Below, in pieces: positions 26,451 to 35,246 of a DNA stretch of 64,000 bases (position 1 is the stretch's first letter; each line of letters starts with the position of its first letter). Both the position numbers and the translations under genes were made by a program. A model generated the notes under the pieces. That model saw only the letters and a list, made by a program, of their open reading frames with translations. It did not search any database and was not told the origin of the DNA. Origin of the DNA: Roseomonas populi (GTDB taxonomy: Bacteria; Pseudomonadota; Alphaproteobacteria; Acetobacterales; Acetobacteraceae); assembly GCF_024594815.1 (NCBI RefSeq), contig NZ_JANJOU010000013.1:101272-165271 (forward strand), written 5' to 3'.

Positions 26451-27252
26451 GGCGGCGCGCCTCGGCCACCAGCCGCTCCAGCTCGGAGAGCTCCACGGCG
26501 CCGGGGACGAGGGTGTCGCCGATCACCAGGGCGGGGGTGCCCTCCAGTTGCAGCCGCTGGGCCAGCGCCATGTTGGCCTGGATGCGCTGCATGATCGCCG
26601 GGTCGTCCATGTCCCGCCGCAGCCGGGCCCAGTCCAGGCCCGCGCGCTGCGCCTCGGCCTGGATTACCTGCTCGGTCGGCTCCGTCCGCAGCTTCAGCAG
26701 CGCGTCGTAGAGCGGCTCGTACTTGCCCTGCTTTTGGGCGGCCAGCAGGGCGCGGCTGGCAACGACGCTGTTCGGCCCGAGGATGGGCAGGTCCTTCATC
26801 ACCACGCGGACGTTGCGGTCCCGCTGCAGCAGGGCCTGCATGTTCGGGTGCAGCGCCTTGCAGTAGCCGCAGCGCGGGTCGAAGAATTCCACGATCGTCA
26901 CGTCGCCGCGCGGGTTGCCCTTGATGGGGTCGCGCGCGTCGTTGAACAGCGCGTCGCGGCTGGCGGCCAGGGCGGCGCGCTGGGCGTCCGCCTGCTCCCG
27001 CCGCTGTGCATCCTGCATGGCGCCGACGGCGTCCCGCAGGATGGAGGGGTCGGTTCTCAGCGCCTCGCGCAGGATGGAGACGATCTCCTCCCGCTGCTGC
27101 GGCGAGAAGGACGGGGAGGCGGAGGCTGGCGCCGGGGCCTCGCCCGGCGGCACCGGGGCTTGGGGCGCAGAACTCTGGGGCGCGAGCCCCTGCGCCAGGG
27201 CCATGCCGCCGCCCAGCGCCAGCGCGGCGCCCGCCATCAGGATCTTCTTCAT
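26443..27252 (-). CDS. DsbA-family thiol:disulfide oxidoreductase
   Basis: A 269-residue exported thioredoxin-fold protein. MKKILMAGAALALGGGMALAQ is a Sec signal. A Pro/Ala-rich linker and a helical segment (SPQQREEIVSILREALRTDP) precede the thioredoxin fold, where FFDPRCGYCKALHP carries the CGYC redox pair and LEGTPALVIGD the cis-proline. This is the layout of the alphaproteobacterial DsbA/Com1-like group, which forms or isomerises disulfides in the periplasm. AGAGGAA precedes the ATG. The downstream TDO gene overlaps its stop, suggesting co-transcription without an obvious functional link. Confidence 0.9.
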   Translation of the reverse strand: MKKILMAGAALALGGGMALAQGLAPQSSAPQAPVPPGEAPAPASASPSFSPQQREEIVSILREALRTDPSILRDAVGAMQDAQRREQADAQRAALAASRDALFNDARDPIKGNPRGDVTIVEFFDPRCGYCKALHPNMQALLQRDRNVRVVMKDLPILGPNSVVASRALLAAQKQGKYEPLYDALLKLRTEPTEQVIQAEAQRAGLDWARLRRDMDDPAIMQRIQANMALAQRLQLEGTPALVIGDTLVPGAVELSELERLVAEARRRG

Positions 27253-27420
27253 CGGTTTCTGTTCCTCTGCCCGGGGGAAACCCGCCCCGGGCACGGGCCT
27301 CGAGACAGCAGCCTATCATGGACCGCACCGCCCCGCATTCCAGCCCCGCGCCGGGCAAAGGCAGGCTTCGCGGCCCGCCCCCCTTGCGCCCCGGCGCTCC
27401 CCAATGCCAGGAACGCGGCC

Positions 27421-28836
27421 ATGACGACCACGGCGGGGATGGCCCAGGACAGCATGGCGAACCGTGAGAGCCTCATCGCGCCCCGCCCTCCCGCTCACCG
27501 AGGAGCCGCGCGCCGGGCGAAGATCCTGGCCCTGCCTCTCGCCCTGGCGGCGCTCGCGGGCTGCTCCACCATCGACCGGGTGAGCAACGCCATCACGGGC
27601 GGCCCCTCCCTCCAGCCGGGCCAGGCCGGCTACGTGCAGGGCTTCCTCGGCAACGTGGCGGCGGAGGAGCCGCGGGCCGCGCTGGTGGCGCGGGACGTCC
27701 TCTCGGCCGGCGGCTCGGCGGCGGATGCGGCCGCGGCGGCGGGCTTCGCGCTCACGGTCACCCTGCCCTCCCGCGCCGGGCTCGGCGGCGGCGGCGCCTG
27801 CCTCGGCTACGATCCCCGGCGCAACGAGATCGAGGCCTTCCTGTTCCAGCCCGGGGCGCGCGAGGGTGTGCCGCGCGGGGCGGACCGCCCCGCCGCCATC
27901 CCAATGATGGCGCGCGGCCTCTTCGCGCTGCACGCCCGCCAGGGCCGCCTGCCCTTCGAGCGCACCATTGCCCCCGCGGAGGGGATGGCCCGCTTCGGCA
28001 CCCCCGTGTCCCGCGCGCTGTCCACGGACCTGGCGGCGGTGGCCGGGCCGCTCCTGGCCGATCCCGTCAGCCGCGCCGTCTTCGCCCCCGGCGGCAACCC
28101 GGTCGCCGAGGGCGCGGCGCTGACCCAGACGGAGCTGGCCACCACCCTCTCCGGCATCCGCACGGCGGGCGTGGGCGACTTCCACCAGGGCGGCCTGGCC
28201 CGCCGGGTGGAGGAGGGCAGCGCGGCGGCCGGCGGCTTCCTGACCGTGGCCGAGATGCGGAGCGCCGTGCCCCAGGCCGTGCCGGCGGCGCAGGAGAGGG
28301 TCGGGTCGGACGTGCTGGGCACCCTGCCCGCCTCCGTGGATGGCGGCGCGACGCTCGCGGCCTTCCGCGCGGCGGCCTCGGGCGGCTCTCCTTCCGTCGT
28401 GGCCGGGAACTTCGGCGCCAGCACTTCCGTGGTGGTGCAGGACCGGGAGGGCGGGGCGGTGGCCTGCGCCTTCACCATGAACAACCTCTTCGGCACGGGG
28501 CGGATGGTGCCGGGCATGGGCTTCCTGCTGGCGCCCGCGCCGGGGATGGGGGGCGTGCAGGCGCCCCCGCTGGGCGCGGTCCTGCTGGCCAACCTCAACG
28601 TGAAGACCATGCGCTACGTCGGCGCCGGATCGGGCCAGGGCGCGGCGCCGGCCGCCGCCGGGGGCCCCGCGGGGCTGCATCTCGGCCGGCGGGTGCCGCT
28701 GGGCCAGGCCATCGCCTCCGGCGCGCCGGAGCCCGGGCGGGGCGTCGCCGTTTCCTGCCAGGGCAGCGTCCGCGCCTCCAACTGTGGCGCCGTGGCGGAT
28801 GCGCGGGGCTTCGGCGTTTCGACCGGGAACGACTGA
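27421..28836 (+). CDS. Gamma-glutamyltransferase-family lipoprotein, probably degenerate
   Basis: A 471-residue protein (start at the ATG with AGGA 8 nt upstream; in-frame ATGs at 27439 and 27454 are also possible). A signal ends in LALAALAGC, a lipobox, so the mature protein is probably a lipid-anchored envelope protein. VLSAGGSAADAAAAAGFALTVTLPSRAGLGGGG is split GGT-like N-terminal sequence, and AVACAFTMNNLFGTGRMVPG matches the C-terminal glycine loop. The nucleophile region reads NFGASTSVVVQD instead of the usual T-T-H-x-S-V-V-D, and the N-terminal subunit is about 100 residues short of typical GGT. Hydrolase or transpeptidase activity is therefore doubtful. Divergent from the DsbA-type gene. 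Confidence 0.75.
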   Translation: MTTTAGMAQDSMANRESLIAPRPPAHRGAARRAKILALPLALAALAGCSTIDRVSNAITGGPSLQPGQAGYVQGFLGNVAAEEPRAALVARDVLSAGGSAADAAAAAGFALTVTLPSRAGLGGGGACLGYDPRRNEIEAFLFQPGAREGVPRGADRPAAIPMMARGLFALHARQGRLPFERTIAPAEGMARFGTPVSRALSTDLAAVAGPLLADPVSRAVFAPGGNPVAEGAALTQTELATTLSGIRTAGVGDFHQGGLARRVEEGSAAAGGFLTVAEMRSAVPQAVPAAQERVGSDVLGTLPASVDGGATLAAFRAAASGGSPSVVAGNFGASTSVVVQDREGGAVACAFTMNNLFGTGRMVPGMGFLLAPAPGMGGVQAPPLGAVLLANLNVKTMRYVGAGSGQGAAPAAAGGPAGLHLGRRVPLGQAIASGAPEPGRGVAVSCQGSVRASNCGAVADARGFGVSTGND

Positions 28837-28837
28837 G

Positions 28838-30007
28838 TTGGGCGGGCTCAAGGTCGGGCGGGGCGCCAGCGCGCCGCCCTTCCTCGTCATGGACGTGATC
28901 GCGGCCGCCAATGCGCGGGCGGCCGCCATCCCGCCCGGGCAGCCGGGCATCCTGCGGATGGAGGTGGGGCAGCCCGGCACCGGCGCCCCGCGCGGCGCCG
29001 CCGAGGCCGCCGCCCGCGCCCTGCGGGACGGGCACCCCATGGGCTACACGGAGGCCTTCGGCCTTCCCTCGCTCCGCGCCCGCATCGCGGAACGCTACGC
29101 CGGGCACTACGGCGCCGCCGTGCCGATGGAGCGGATCGCAGTGACGGTAGGAGCATCGGGCGCCTTCCCCCTCGCCTTCCTCGCGGCCTTCGACGCGGGG
29201 GACCGGGTGGCAATGGCCGCGCCCTACTATCCGCCCTATGCCAACATCCTCACGGCGCTCGGCATGGTGCCGCAGCTCCTACCCTGCGACGCCTCAACCC
29301 GCTTCCAGCCGACGGTGGCGATGCTGGAGGCGCTGGACCCGCGCCCGGCCGGGCTGATCGTCGCCAGCCCCTGCAACCCCGCCGGCACGATGCTGACGCC
29401 GGAGGAGTTGGGCGGCATCGCCCGCTGGTGCCACGCCAACGGGGTGCGGCTGATCTCGGACGAGATCTACCACGGCCTGTCCTACGGGATGGAGGAGGCC
29501 ACGGCCGCCGCCCTCTCGCCCAGCGCGATCGTGGTGAACAGCTTCTCCAAATATTTCAGCATGACCGGCTGGCGGGTGGGCTGGACCGTCCTGCCGGAGG
29601 ATCTGGTGCGGCCGGTGGAGCGCCTGGCGCAGAACATGTTCATCTCCGCCCCGCACGTCGCCCAGGTGGCGGCGGAGGCGGCCTTCGATTGCACGGAGGA
29701 GCTGGAGGCGAACCGGGCCGCTTACCGCCGCTCCCGCGACCTTCTCCTGGCCGGACTGCCCGGGGCGGGGTTCGACCGGATCGCGGCGGCGGACGGCGCC
29801 TTCTACATCTGGGCGGATGTCGGCCAGCTGACGAATGACAGCCCGGAGTTCTGCCGGCGCATGCTGGAGGAGGCGGGAATCGCCGCCACGCCTGGGGTGG
29901 ATTTCGACCCGGATCGCGGAGCCCGCTTTCTGCGCTTCAGCTATTGCGGGCCGGAAGCCGACATGGCCGAGGCGCCGGCGCGGCTGCAGCGCTGGCTTCG
30001 GGGCTGA
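28838..30007 (+). CDS. Class I/II pyridoxal-phosphate aminotransferase
   Basis: A 389-residue fold-type I aminotransferase of the AspC-like group. The N-terminal LRMEVGQPGTGAPRGAAEAA is the substrate-arm region. PYYPPYANIL, VASPCNPAGTMLTPEEL, LISDEIYHGLSY and VVNSFSKYFSMTGWRVGW (PLP lysine) follow, with RFLRFSYCGPEADM carrying the carboxylate-binding Arg. The start is uncertain: TTG two bases after the previous stop gives the expected N terminus (APPFLVMDVIAAANARAAA), whereas the nearest ATG at 28890 would cut it. The gene is translationally close to the GGT-like gene. The amino donor and keto acid cannot be assigned. Confidence 0.9.
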   Translation: MGGLKVGRGASAPPFLVMDVIAAANARAAAIPPGQPGILRMEVGQPGTGAPRGAAEAAARALRDGHPMGYTEAFGLPSLRARIAERYAGHYGAAVPMERIAVTVGASGAFPLAFLAAFDAGDRVAMAAPYYPPYANILTALGMVPQLLPCDASTRFQPTVAMLEALDPRPAGLIVASPCNPAGTMLTPEELGGIARWCHANGVRLISDEIYHGLSYGMEEATAAALSPSAIVVNSFSKYFSMTGWRVGWTVLPEDLVRPVERLAQNMFISAPHVAQVAAEAAFDCTEELEANRAAYRRSRDLLLAGLPGAGFDRIAAADGAFYIWADVGQLTNDSPEFCRRMLEEAGIAATPGVDFDPDRGARFLRFSYCGPEADMAEAPARLQRWLRG

Positions 30008-30184
30008 AGGGCGGTTCGCCCGGCGGTGACCCGGCGCAGAACGCGACAATGCGAAAACGAGGCATTCGCGGGTCTCAAAATGTAAAAAGATGTCTAGAAC
30101 CCCTCGCGTCGTGAGACGATTCGAGAGGACGGGCCGCTGTTCGCGTACAAGGCTGACGAGCGCCCGACGCTCTCCCTCCCCGCC

Positions 30185-32038
30185 GTGGCGGCTGCCGCGC
30201 CGGGGGCGTCCTGGCGCGGCTGGCCCGGCAAGGCCCTGCCCGATGCGGCGCTGCTCCTCCTCGCGCTGCTCCAGCTCTGGCCCTTCCTCTCGGCCTTTCA
30301 CCAGTCCGCGGACGACAATTTCTGGCACTTCGCCGTGCTCAGCACGCTCGACCGGCCCTCCGTCCTGTTCGACGAGGTTCGCAAGCTGGCGGAGGCGCAG
30401 GGGCGGGTGGGCATCTTCCCGGCCATGCCGCTCGTCATGGCCGGCGCCGCGATGGCGGAGTACGCCTGGGGGCGGCTGCTGGCCGTCGGCATCTTCGGCG
30501 CGCTGCTCCTCGCCTTCTGCCACCTGGCGGCCCGGCGCTTCCGCCTTCCGCTGACACGGCCGGCGCTGCTCCTCACGCTCTGCCTCACGCCGATGGTGGG
30601 GCACCACATGCCGCCCAACGCCTTCCCGCTGCTCATCACCCTGCCCCTGCTCGGGCTCTTCGGGCTGCACCTCTCCCTGGCTGGGCCGGCGGGGCTGCGG
30701 CCCGCGGGCTGGGTGGCCGCCGTGCTGGCCCTGGCGGCCGCGATGCTCGTACTGGAATACGCCCTGGTTGCGGGCTTCGCCCTCGCGATCCTGGCCGTGG
30801 TCACGGCGCGGCCGGCGGAGCGGTTCCGGGCGGCGCGGCTGCACGGCACCGCCCTCGCCCTCTCGGCGGGCCTCTACCTGGGCTACCGGCTCGCCTTCCC
30901 CAGCCACTATGCCGGCAACGAGCTAGGCCATCCCTCGCTGCTCGACGTGGTCCGGCTGCAGGCACAGCACGTCGCCAACGGCACGGTGCTGCCCTACCTG
31001 CCGCGCCTCTCCCTCGGCCGGGTGGACCTCGCGGCGGCGGCGTTGGCCGGGCTTCTCGGCGCCGCTCTGGGCGCGCGGCTGCTGCCGGGCCTGGCCCTCG
31101 CGCTGCGGCCTCGCCCGGCGCTCGGCATCCTCGCCTGCTGCGCGGGCTGGGCCTTCGTCAACACGCTGCCTCACGCGCTGACGCCGAAGTACCAGGCCTG
31201 GTGCCGCGCGGGGGACTGCGCCTACGTGGATTCCCGCGTGGCGGCGCTGGCCGCCGGGCTCGCGGCGGCGGTGGCGCTGGCGGCCCTGATCCATCTGGCC
31301 GCGCGGCAGGTCTTGGCGGCGCGGGCCTGCACCCTGGCCGTGGCCGGGCTGGTTGGCGTCTCCGCGGCCCTCGCCCTGCTCCACAACAGGGCCTCAGCCC
31401 GAGACATGGCGGAGCGGGAGCGCGCCTTCGCCGTGCTGCGCGAGGCCGCCTGCGAGCCCGACACCTCCTGGGTCACGAACCCTGCCGTGCTGCAGAGCCT
31501 GGGGCAGACCATCCGCTGGCACCTGCCACCGGCCGAGGTGCCGCCGGCGCAGGCCTATCTGCGGACCTATGCGGAAGGGCTGGGCCGGCTGGGCCTGGCC
31601 TGCCGGCCCCTGCCCTTCGCGCCGCGCCCCTGGCCGCTGGAGTTCCCGGGCTGGTCGCCGCCGGAGAGGATCGGCCGCTGGTCGCTCGGCGGGGCCGCGG
31701 TCCTGCGCCTGGCCGGGGGGGCGGGAGCGGCGGGCATGGTGCTGTCCCTGGCCGCCTATGTGCCGCCTGGACGGGAGGCGCAGCGGGTGGTGGCGCGGAC
31801 GGGCCCAGGCCCGGGCTGCACCTTTGAGCTGAGCAAGGCGCCGCGGGAGGTCTTCGTGCCCCTTCGCGCGACCGGCACGACGACGCTGGTGTTGGAGACG
31901 CCGGAGGCGGTGAGCCCCAGCGCCGCCGGGGACAGCGAGGACCCGCGGAGGCTCGGCGTGTTCTTCGCGGCCGCGCGGACTCCCTACGCGGGGGAGGCCC
32001 CGGGCGGCGCGATCGACCTCCGCCGCTGCAGGGGCTGA
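30185..32038 (+). CDS. Polytopic membrane protein with C-terminal soluble domain, 617 aa
   Basis: About ten hydrophobic helices span residues 20-420 (for example ALLLLALLQLWPFLSAF, AAVLALAAAMLVLEYALVAG, ACTLAVAGLVGVSAALALL), and a roughly 130-residue beta-rich periplasmic-type domain ends the protein (AAVLRLAGGAGAAGMVLSLA to RTPYAGEAPGG). The first loop has an acidic motif, HQSADDNFWHF. This layout resembles GT-C-type glycosyltransferases with a DUF7024-like tail, which modify envelope glycans, but I cannot name the reaction. The GTG start has no ribosome-binding site; an in-frame TAG lies about 90 nt upstream and no other standard start exists between. An AT-rich patch at 30075-30110 may be its promoter. 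Confidence 0.7.
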   Translation: MAAAAPGASWRGWPGKALPDAALLLLALLQLWPFLSAFHQSADDNFWHFAVLSTLDRPSVLFDEVRKLAEAQGRVGIFPAMPLVMAGAAMAEYAWGRLLAVGIFGALLLAFCHLAARRFRLPLTRPALLLTLCLTPMVGHHMPPNAFPLLITLPLLGLFGLHLSLAGPAGLRPAGWVAAVLALAAAMLVLEYALVAGFALAILAVVTARPAERFRAARLHGTALALSAGLYLGYRLAFPSHYAGNELGHPSLLDVVRLQAQHVANGTVLPYLPRLSLGRVDLAAAALAGLLGAALGARLLPGLALALRPRPALGILACCAGWAFVNTLPHALTPKYQAWCRAGDCAYVDSRVAALAAGLAAAVALAALIHLAARQVLAARACTLAVAGLVGVSAALALLHNRASARDMAERERAFAVLREAACEPDTSWVTNPAVLQSLGQTIRWHLPPAEVPPAQAYLRTYAEGLGRLGLACRPLPFAPRPWPLEFPGWSPPERIGRWSLGGAAVLRLAGGAGAAGMVLSLAAYVPPGREAQRVVARTGPGPGCTFELSKAPREVFVPLRATGTTTLVLETPEAVSPSAAGDSEDPRRLGVFFAAARTPYAGEAPGGAIDLRRCRG

Positions 32039-32140
32039 GGCGCCAATGCCCGCCCCGAGGCCTGCTTCTTGCGTTCCTACCCTCGCGGGCCGTAGGGCGA
32101 CACGGCCGAAGCGGCCGCGACCTGACCTTTCTCCCTGGAT

Positions 32141-33106
32141 ATGCCGATGAACCGCCGTTCCCTTCTCGCCCTGCCGGCGCTGGCAGCGATGGCGCGCCCC
32201 GCCATCGCCCAGCAGCGCCCGACGCGGCTGATCGTGCCCTTCCCCGCTGGCGGGGCCACCGATGCTGTTTCCCGCCTCTACGCGCCGCTCCTCGGGCAGC
32301 GGCTGGGCACCACGGTGGTGATTGAGAACCGCCCCGGCGCAGGCGGCGTTCCGGCGGCGGAACTGGTGGTGCGGGCGCCGGCCGACGGGCTGACGCTGCT
32401 GCTCGCCACATCCTCCATCCACTCCACCGCGCCCGCCACCGGCGCGAACCTGCCCTACGACGTGGAGAAGGACTTCACGCCGCTGGCCCTGATCGGCGCG
32501 GCGCCCTCCCTCGTGCTGGTGTCGAGGACCGTGCCGGTGAACGACCTGCGCGGCTTCATCGCCTGGGCGAAGGCGCGGCGTGGGCAGGTGAACTACGGCT
32601 CTTCCGGTGTCGCCACCACGCCGCACCTGAACGGGGCACTGCTGGACAGCCTGGCCGATCTCGGCATGGTCCACGTGCCCTATCGCGGCACGGGCGCGGT
32701 CTATGCCGAGCTGCTGCGGGGCGACGTGCACGTGCTGCTGGACGTGCCGGCGACGGCCGCCACCCACATCCAGGCCGGCACGGTAAAGGCGCTTGCCGTC
32801 ACCTCGGCGCAGGAGACGCCGCTGGCGCCGGGCATCCCCACGGGCGAGGCGGCGGGGCTGCCCGGCCTCGTCTCCGAGACCTGGTTCGGCATCTTCGGGC
32901 CGGCGAACATGCCGCCCGCCCTGGCCGCGCGCCTGACCGAGGCCTCGCAGGCCGCGATGGCGGATGCCGACCTTCGCACCCGGCTGCTGGGGCTGGGCGT
33001 CGATCCCCGCGCGGGCGACGGCGCGGCGCTGGCGGGCGCGGCGCGGGTGGAGCGGGAGCGCTGGACCGAGCTGGTGCGCCGGCTGAACATCCGCGCGACC
33101 GACTAG
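32141..33106 (+). CDS. Bug-family (TctC-type) periplasmic solute receptor
   Basis: A 321-residue receptor with the signal MNRRSLLALPALAAMARPAIA (twin-Arg). Core motifs are RLIVPFPAGGATDAVSRLYA, ENRPGAGGVPAAELVVRAPA, NYGSSGVATTPHLNGALLDS and HVPYRGTGAVYAELLRGDVH. A second ATG two codons in is equally possible as the start. It is convergent with another Bug gene 28 bp away. No membrane transport subunits adjoin it. The ligand is unknown but is expected to carry a carboxylate. Confidence 0.92.
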   Translation: MPMNRRSLLALPALAAMARPAIAQQRPTRLIVPFPAGGATDAVSRLYAPLLGQRLGTTVVIENRPGAGGVPAAELVVRAPADGLTLLLATSSIHSTAPATGANLPYDVEKDFTPLALIGAAPSLVLVSRTVPVNDLRGFIAWAKARRGQVNYGSSGVATTPHLNGALLDSLADLGMVHVPYRGTGAVYAELLRGDVHVLLDVPATAATHIQAGTVKALAVTSAQETPLAPGIPTGEAAGLPGLVSETWFGIFGPANMPPALAARLTEASQAAMADADLRTRLLGLGVDPRAGDGAALAGAARVERERWTELVRRLNIRATD

Positions 33107-33133
33107 GCCCCTCCCCCGCTCGCCGGGGAAGGA

Positions 33134-34129
33134 TCAGTCCGGCTTGATGTTCCGCGCCCGGATGATGCCGCCCCACTTCTCCATCTCGCGCTTCTGGTAG
33201 GCCGGGAAGTCCTCGGGCTTCCCGCCGACGGGGCGGATGGCCATGGTCGCCAGCTTCTCCCGCACCTCGGCACTGTCCAGCGCCTTGGCGAAGGCCTGCT
33301 GGATGCGGGATTGCAGCGCGGCCGGGACGCCGGGCGGAGCGAAGAGCGCGAAGTCGGTGGAGCACTCGAAGCCCGGGACGGTCGCGGCGATGGGCTTCAC
33401 GTCCGGTGCCGCCGGATCAGCCTCCTTCGAGGAGACGGCAATGGCACGCACGGCGTTGGCGCGCATCGGCTGAAGCGCGGAAACGGCGTCCACGGCGGAG
33501 AGCTGCACCTCGTTCGCGATCAGCGCCTGCAGGGCGGGCGCGCCGCCGCGATAGGGCACGTGCAGCACGTCGATCCCGGCCTCCACCGCCAGCAGTTCCA
33601 CGGCGAGGTGCGCGGAGGAGCCGGCGCCAGATGAGGAGTAGCTCAGCTTGCCCGGCTGGGCCTTCGCCAGGGCGATGAACTCCGCGATGTTGTTCGCGCG
33701 CAGCGAGGGGTGGACGCAGAAGAACTGCGCGTTGGTCGCCAGCAGCCCGATCGGGGAAAAGCCCTTGTCGTTGTCGTAGGGCAGGCTGTTCAGCAGGAAG
33801 GGCGCCATGGCGTAGGTGGAGTTGGTGCCCAGCAGCAGCGTGTAGCCGTCGGGCTGCGCGCGGGAGACGCTGGCGTGCCCGACCGTGCCGGAGGCGCCGG
33901 GCCGGTTGTCCACCACCACGGGCCGGCCGAGATCGGCCGAGACGCGCTGGGCCAGCACCCGCGCCAGCGTGTCCGTGGAGCCGCCGGGCGCCCAGGGAAC
34001 GACGAGCGTGACCTGGCGCTGCGGCCATTCCGCGCCTGCTGCCTGGCCTTGGGCGCGCGCCCTTCCGGCCGCCATGGAGGCCGTCGCCGCGCCCAGGGCC
34101 GCCAGACCAAGATTCCGCCTGGTGATCAT
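33134..34129 (-). CDS. Bug-family (TctC-type) periplasmic solute receptor
   Basis: A 331-residue receptor. MITRRNLGLAALGAATASMAA is a Tat-like signal; the mature start is EWPQRQVTLVVPWAPGGSTD. DNRPGASGTVGHASVSRAQP, SYSSSGAGSSAHLAVELLAV and HVPYRGGAPALQALIANEVQ complete the Bug pattern. An ATG 15 nt upstream (MGNEAMITRR) is an alternative. It lies just downstream of the shikimate dehydrogenase gene on the same strand, which hints that the ligand might be an aromatic or hydroaromatic acid such as quinate or shikimate; that is inference from position only. Confidence 0.9.
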   Translation of the reverse strand: MITRRNLGLAALGAATASMAAGRARAQGQAAGAEWPQRQVTLVVPWAPGGSTDTLARVLAQRVSADLGRPVVVDNRPGASGTVGHASVSRAQPDGYTLLLGTNSTYAMAPFLLNSLPYDNDKGFSPIGLLATNAQFFCVHPSLRANNIAEFIALAKAQPGKLSYSSSGAGSSAHLAVELLAVEAGIDVLHVPYRGGAPALQALIANEVQLSAVDAVSALQPMRANAVRAIAVSSKEADPAAPDVKPIAATVPGFECSTDFALFAPPGVPAALQSRIQQAFAKALDSAEVREKLATMAIRPVGGKPEDFPAYQKREMEKWGGIIRARNIKPD

Positions 34130-34222
34130 CGCTTCGTTTCCCATCCCCGCGCCGTGATCCTGGCGCCTGCCATGGCGATAGGCGTTTCCCCGCATCGCAG
34201 GCAAGCGGAACGGTGCGGAAGC

Positions 34223-35137
34223 TTACCGGGCGCTGACGTGGCGGTCGAAGGCGTCCCCGATCACGCCCGGCGGGGCAGTGCGCCCGGTGAAGAGGGCGAA
34301 GCCGTCCCCCGCCTGCCCCACCGACATGGCGCGGCCGGGCATGATGGCGCAGCCCAGCGCCGTCGCGGCCGCCAGCAGGGGCGTGACGGGCGGGTGGTAC
34401 ACCGCGTCCGCCACCCACATCCCCGCGCGCAGCAGCGCCGAGTCCACGGGGGAGGAAGTGTCCGGCAGCATCCCGGCGGGGGAGGCGTTCACTAGGCCTG
34501 CCGCGCCCTGCACCGCCTCGGCCACGCCGGGGGCCGGCAGGAAGCGCCCGCCGCCCCAGCCCGAGGCTTCCTCCGCCAGAGCGGCGGCGCGGGCGGGATC
34601 CTGGTCCACGACGCGCACCTCCGGCACGCCGCCCCTGGCGAGGGACCAGGCGATGGCGCGGCCGGCGCCACCCGCGCCGATCAGCACGGCGGGGCCGGCC
34701 TTCGCCGCATCCCCCACCGTGGCGCGCAGGCCGGAAAGGAAGCCGGTGGCATCCGTGTTGTGGCCGGTGAGCCTGCCGTCCCGCACGGTGACGAGGTTCA
34801 CCGCACCCACCTGCGCGGCGCCGGGATCAAGGGCGTCCAGGAAGGGGATCACCGCCTGCTTGTAGGGGAAGGTGACGTTGATGCCGGCGAAGCCGATCAG
34901 CCGCACGCCGTCGAGGATGCGGCGGATCACGTCCGGCTCGGCACCCGCCACGTCGATCAGGTGGTAGCGGATGTCGAGCCCGACGGCGGCCCCCGCCGCC
35001 TCCATCATCGCCGGGGCAGCGGAATGGGAGATGGGGTGGCCGAGCAGGCCGAGGAGAACACGGTTGGAGGCTGCCACGGCGTCAGGCCCGGACGGCGCGG
35101 GCGCGCCCTGCCAGGGGAACGGTGCACGTCCTGCCAC
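34223..35137 (-). CDS. Shikimate / quinate dehydrogenase (AroE family)
   Basis: A 304-residue NAD(P)-dependent dehydrogenase. The substrate pocket motifs are GHPISHSAAPAMM, INVTFPYKQAVIPFLD (catalytic Lys) and GHNTDATGF (partner Asp). The dinucleotide motif is LIGAGGAGRAIAWSL, and MSVGQAGDGFALFTG closes the fold. After the glycine loop, VVDQDPARAAAL has an Asp where NADPH-specific AroE usually has an Asn-Arg basic patch, so NAD use, as in catabolic quinate/shikimate dehydrogenases, is plausible. The neighbouring Bug receptor and absence of other aro genes fit catabolism better than biosynthesis. The N-terminal 24 residues are extra; an internal GTG is an alternative start. Confidence 0.85.
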   Translation of the reverse strand: MAGRAPFPWQGAPAPSGPDAVAASNRVLLGLLGHPISHSAAPAMMEAAGAAVGLDIRYHLIDVAGAEPDVIRRILDGVRLIGFAGINVTFPYKQAVIPFLDALDPGAAQVGAVNLVTVRDGRLTGHNTDATGFLSGLRATVGDAAKAGPAVLIGAGGAGRAIAWSLARGGVPEVRVVDQDPARAAALAEEASGWGGGRFLPAPGVAEAVQGAAGLVNASPAGMLPDTSSPVDSALLRAGMWVADAVYHPPVTPLLAAATALGCAIMPGRAMSVGQAGDGFALFTGRTAPPGVIGDAFDRHVSAR

Positions 35138-35246
35138 GATATCTCGGTCGCCTCGTCATGCGCGGTCCTCCCGGGGATGCAGCCTAGCAGGCCGGGGCAG
35201 CAGCGGCAGCCCCCGGGGCGGGCCCTTGCGCGTGGCGTTGCAGCGG

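Noticed and set aside
26314..27420. N-terminal extension of the GGT-like frame to 840 residues
   Set aside because: The extension is antisense to the DsbA-type gene and precedes a proper lipoprotein signal, so the real gene starts at about 27421.
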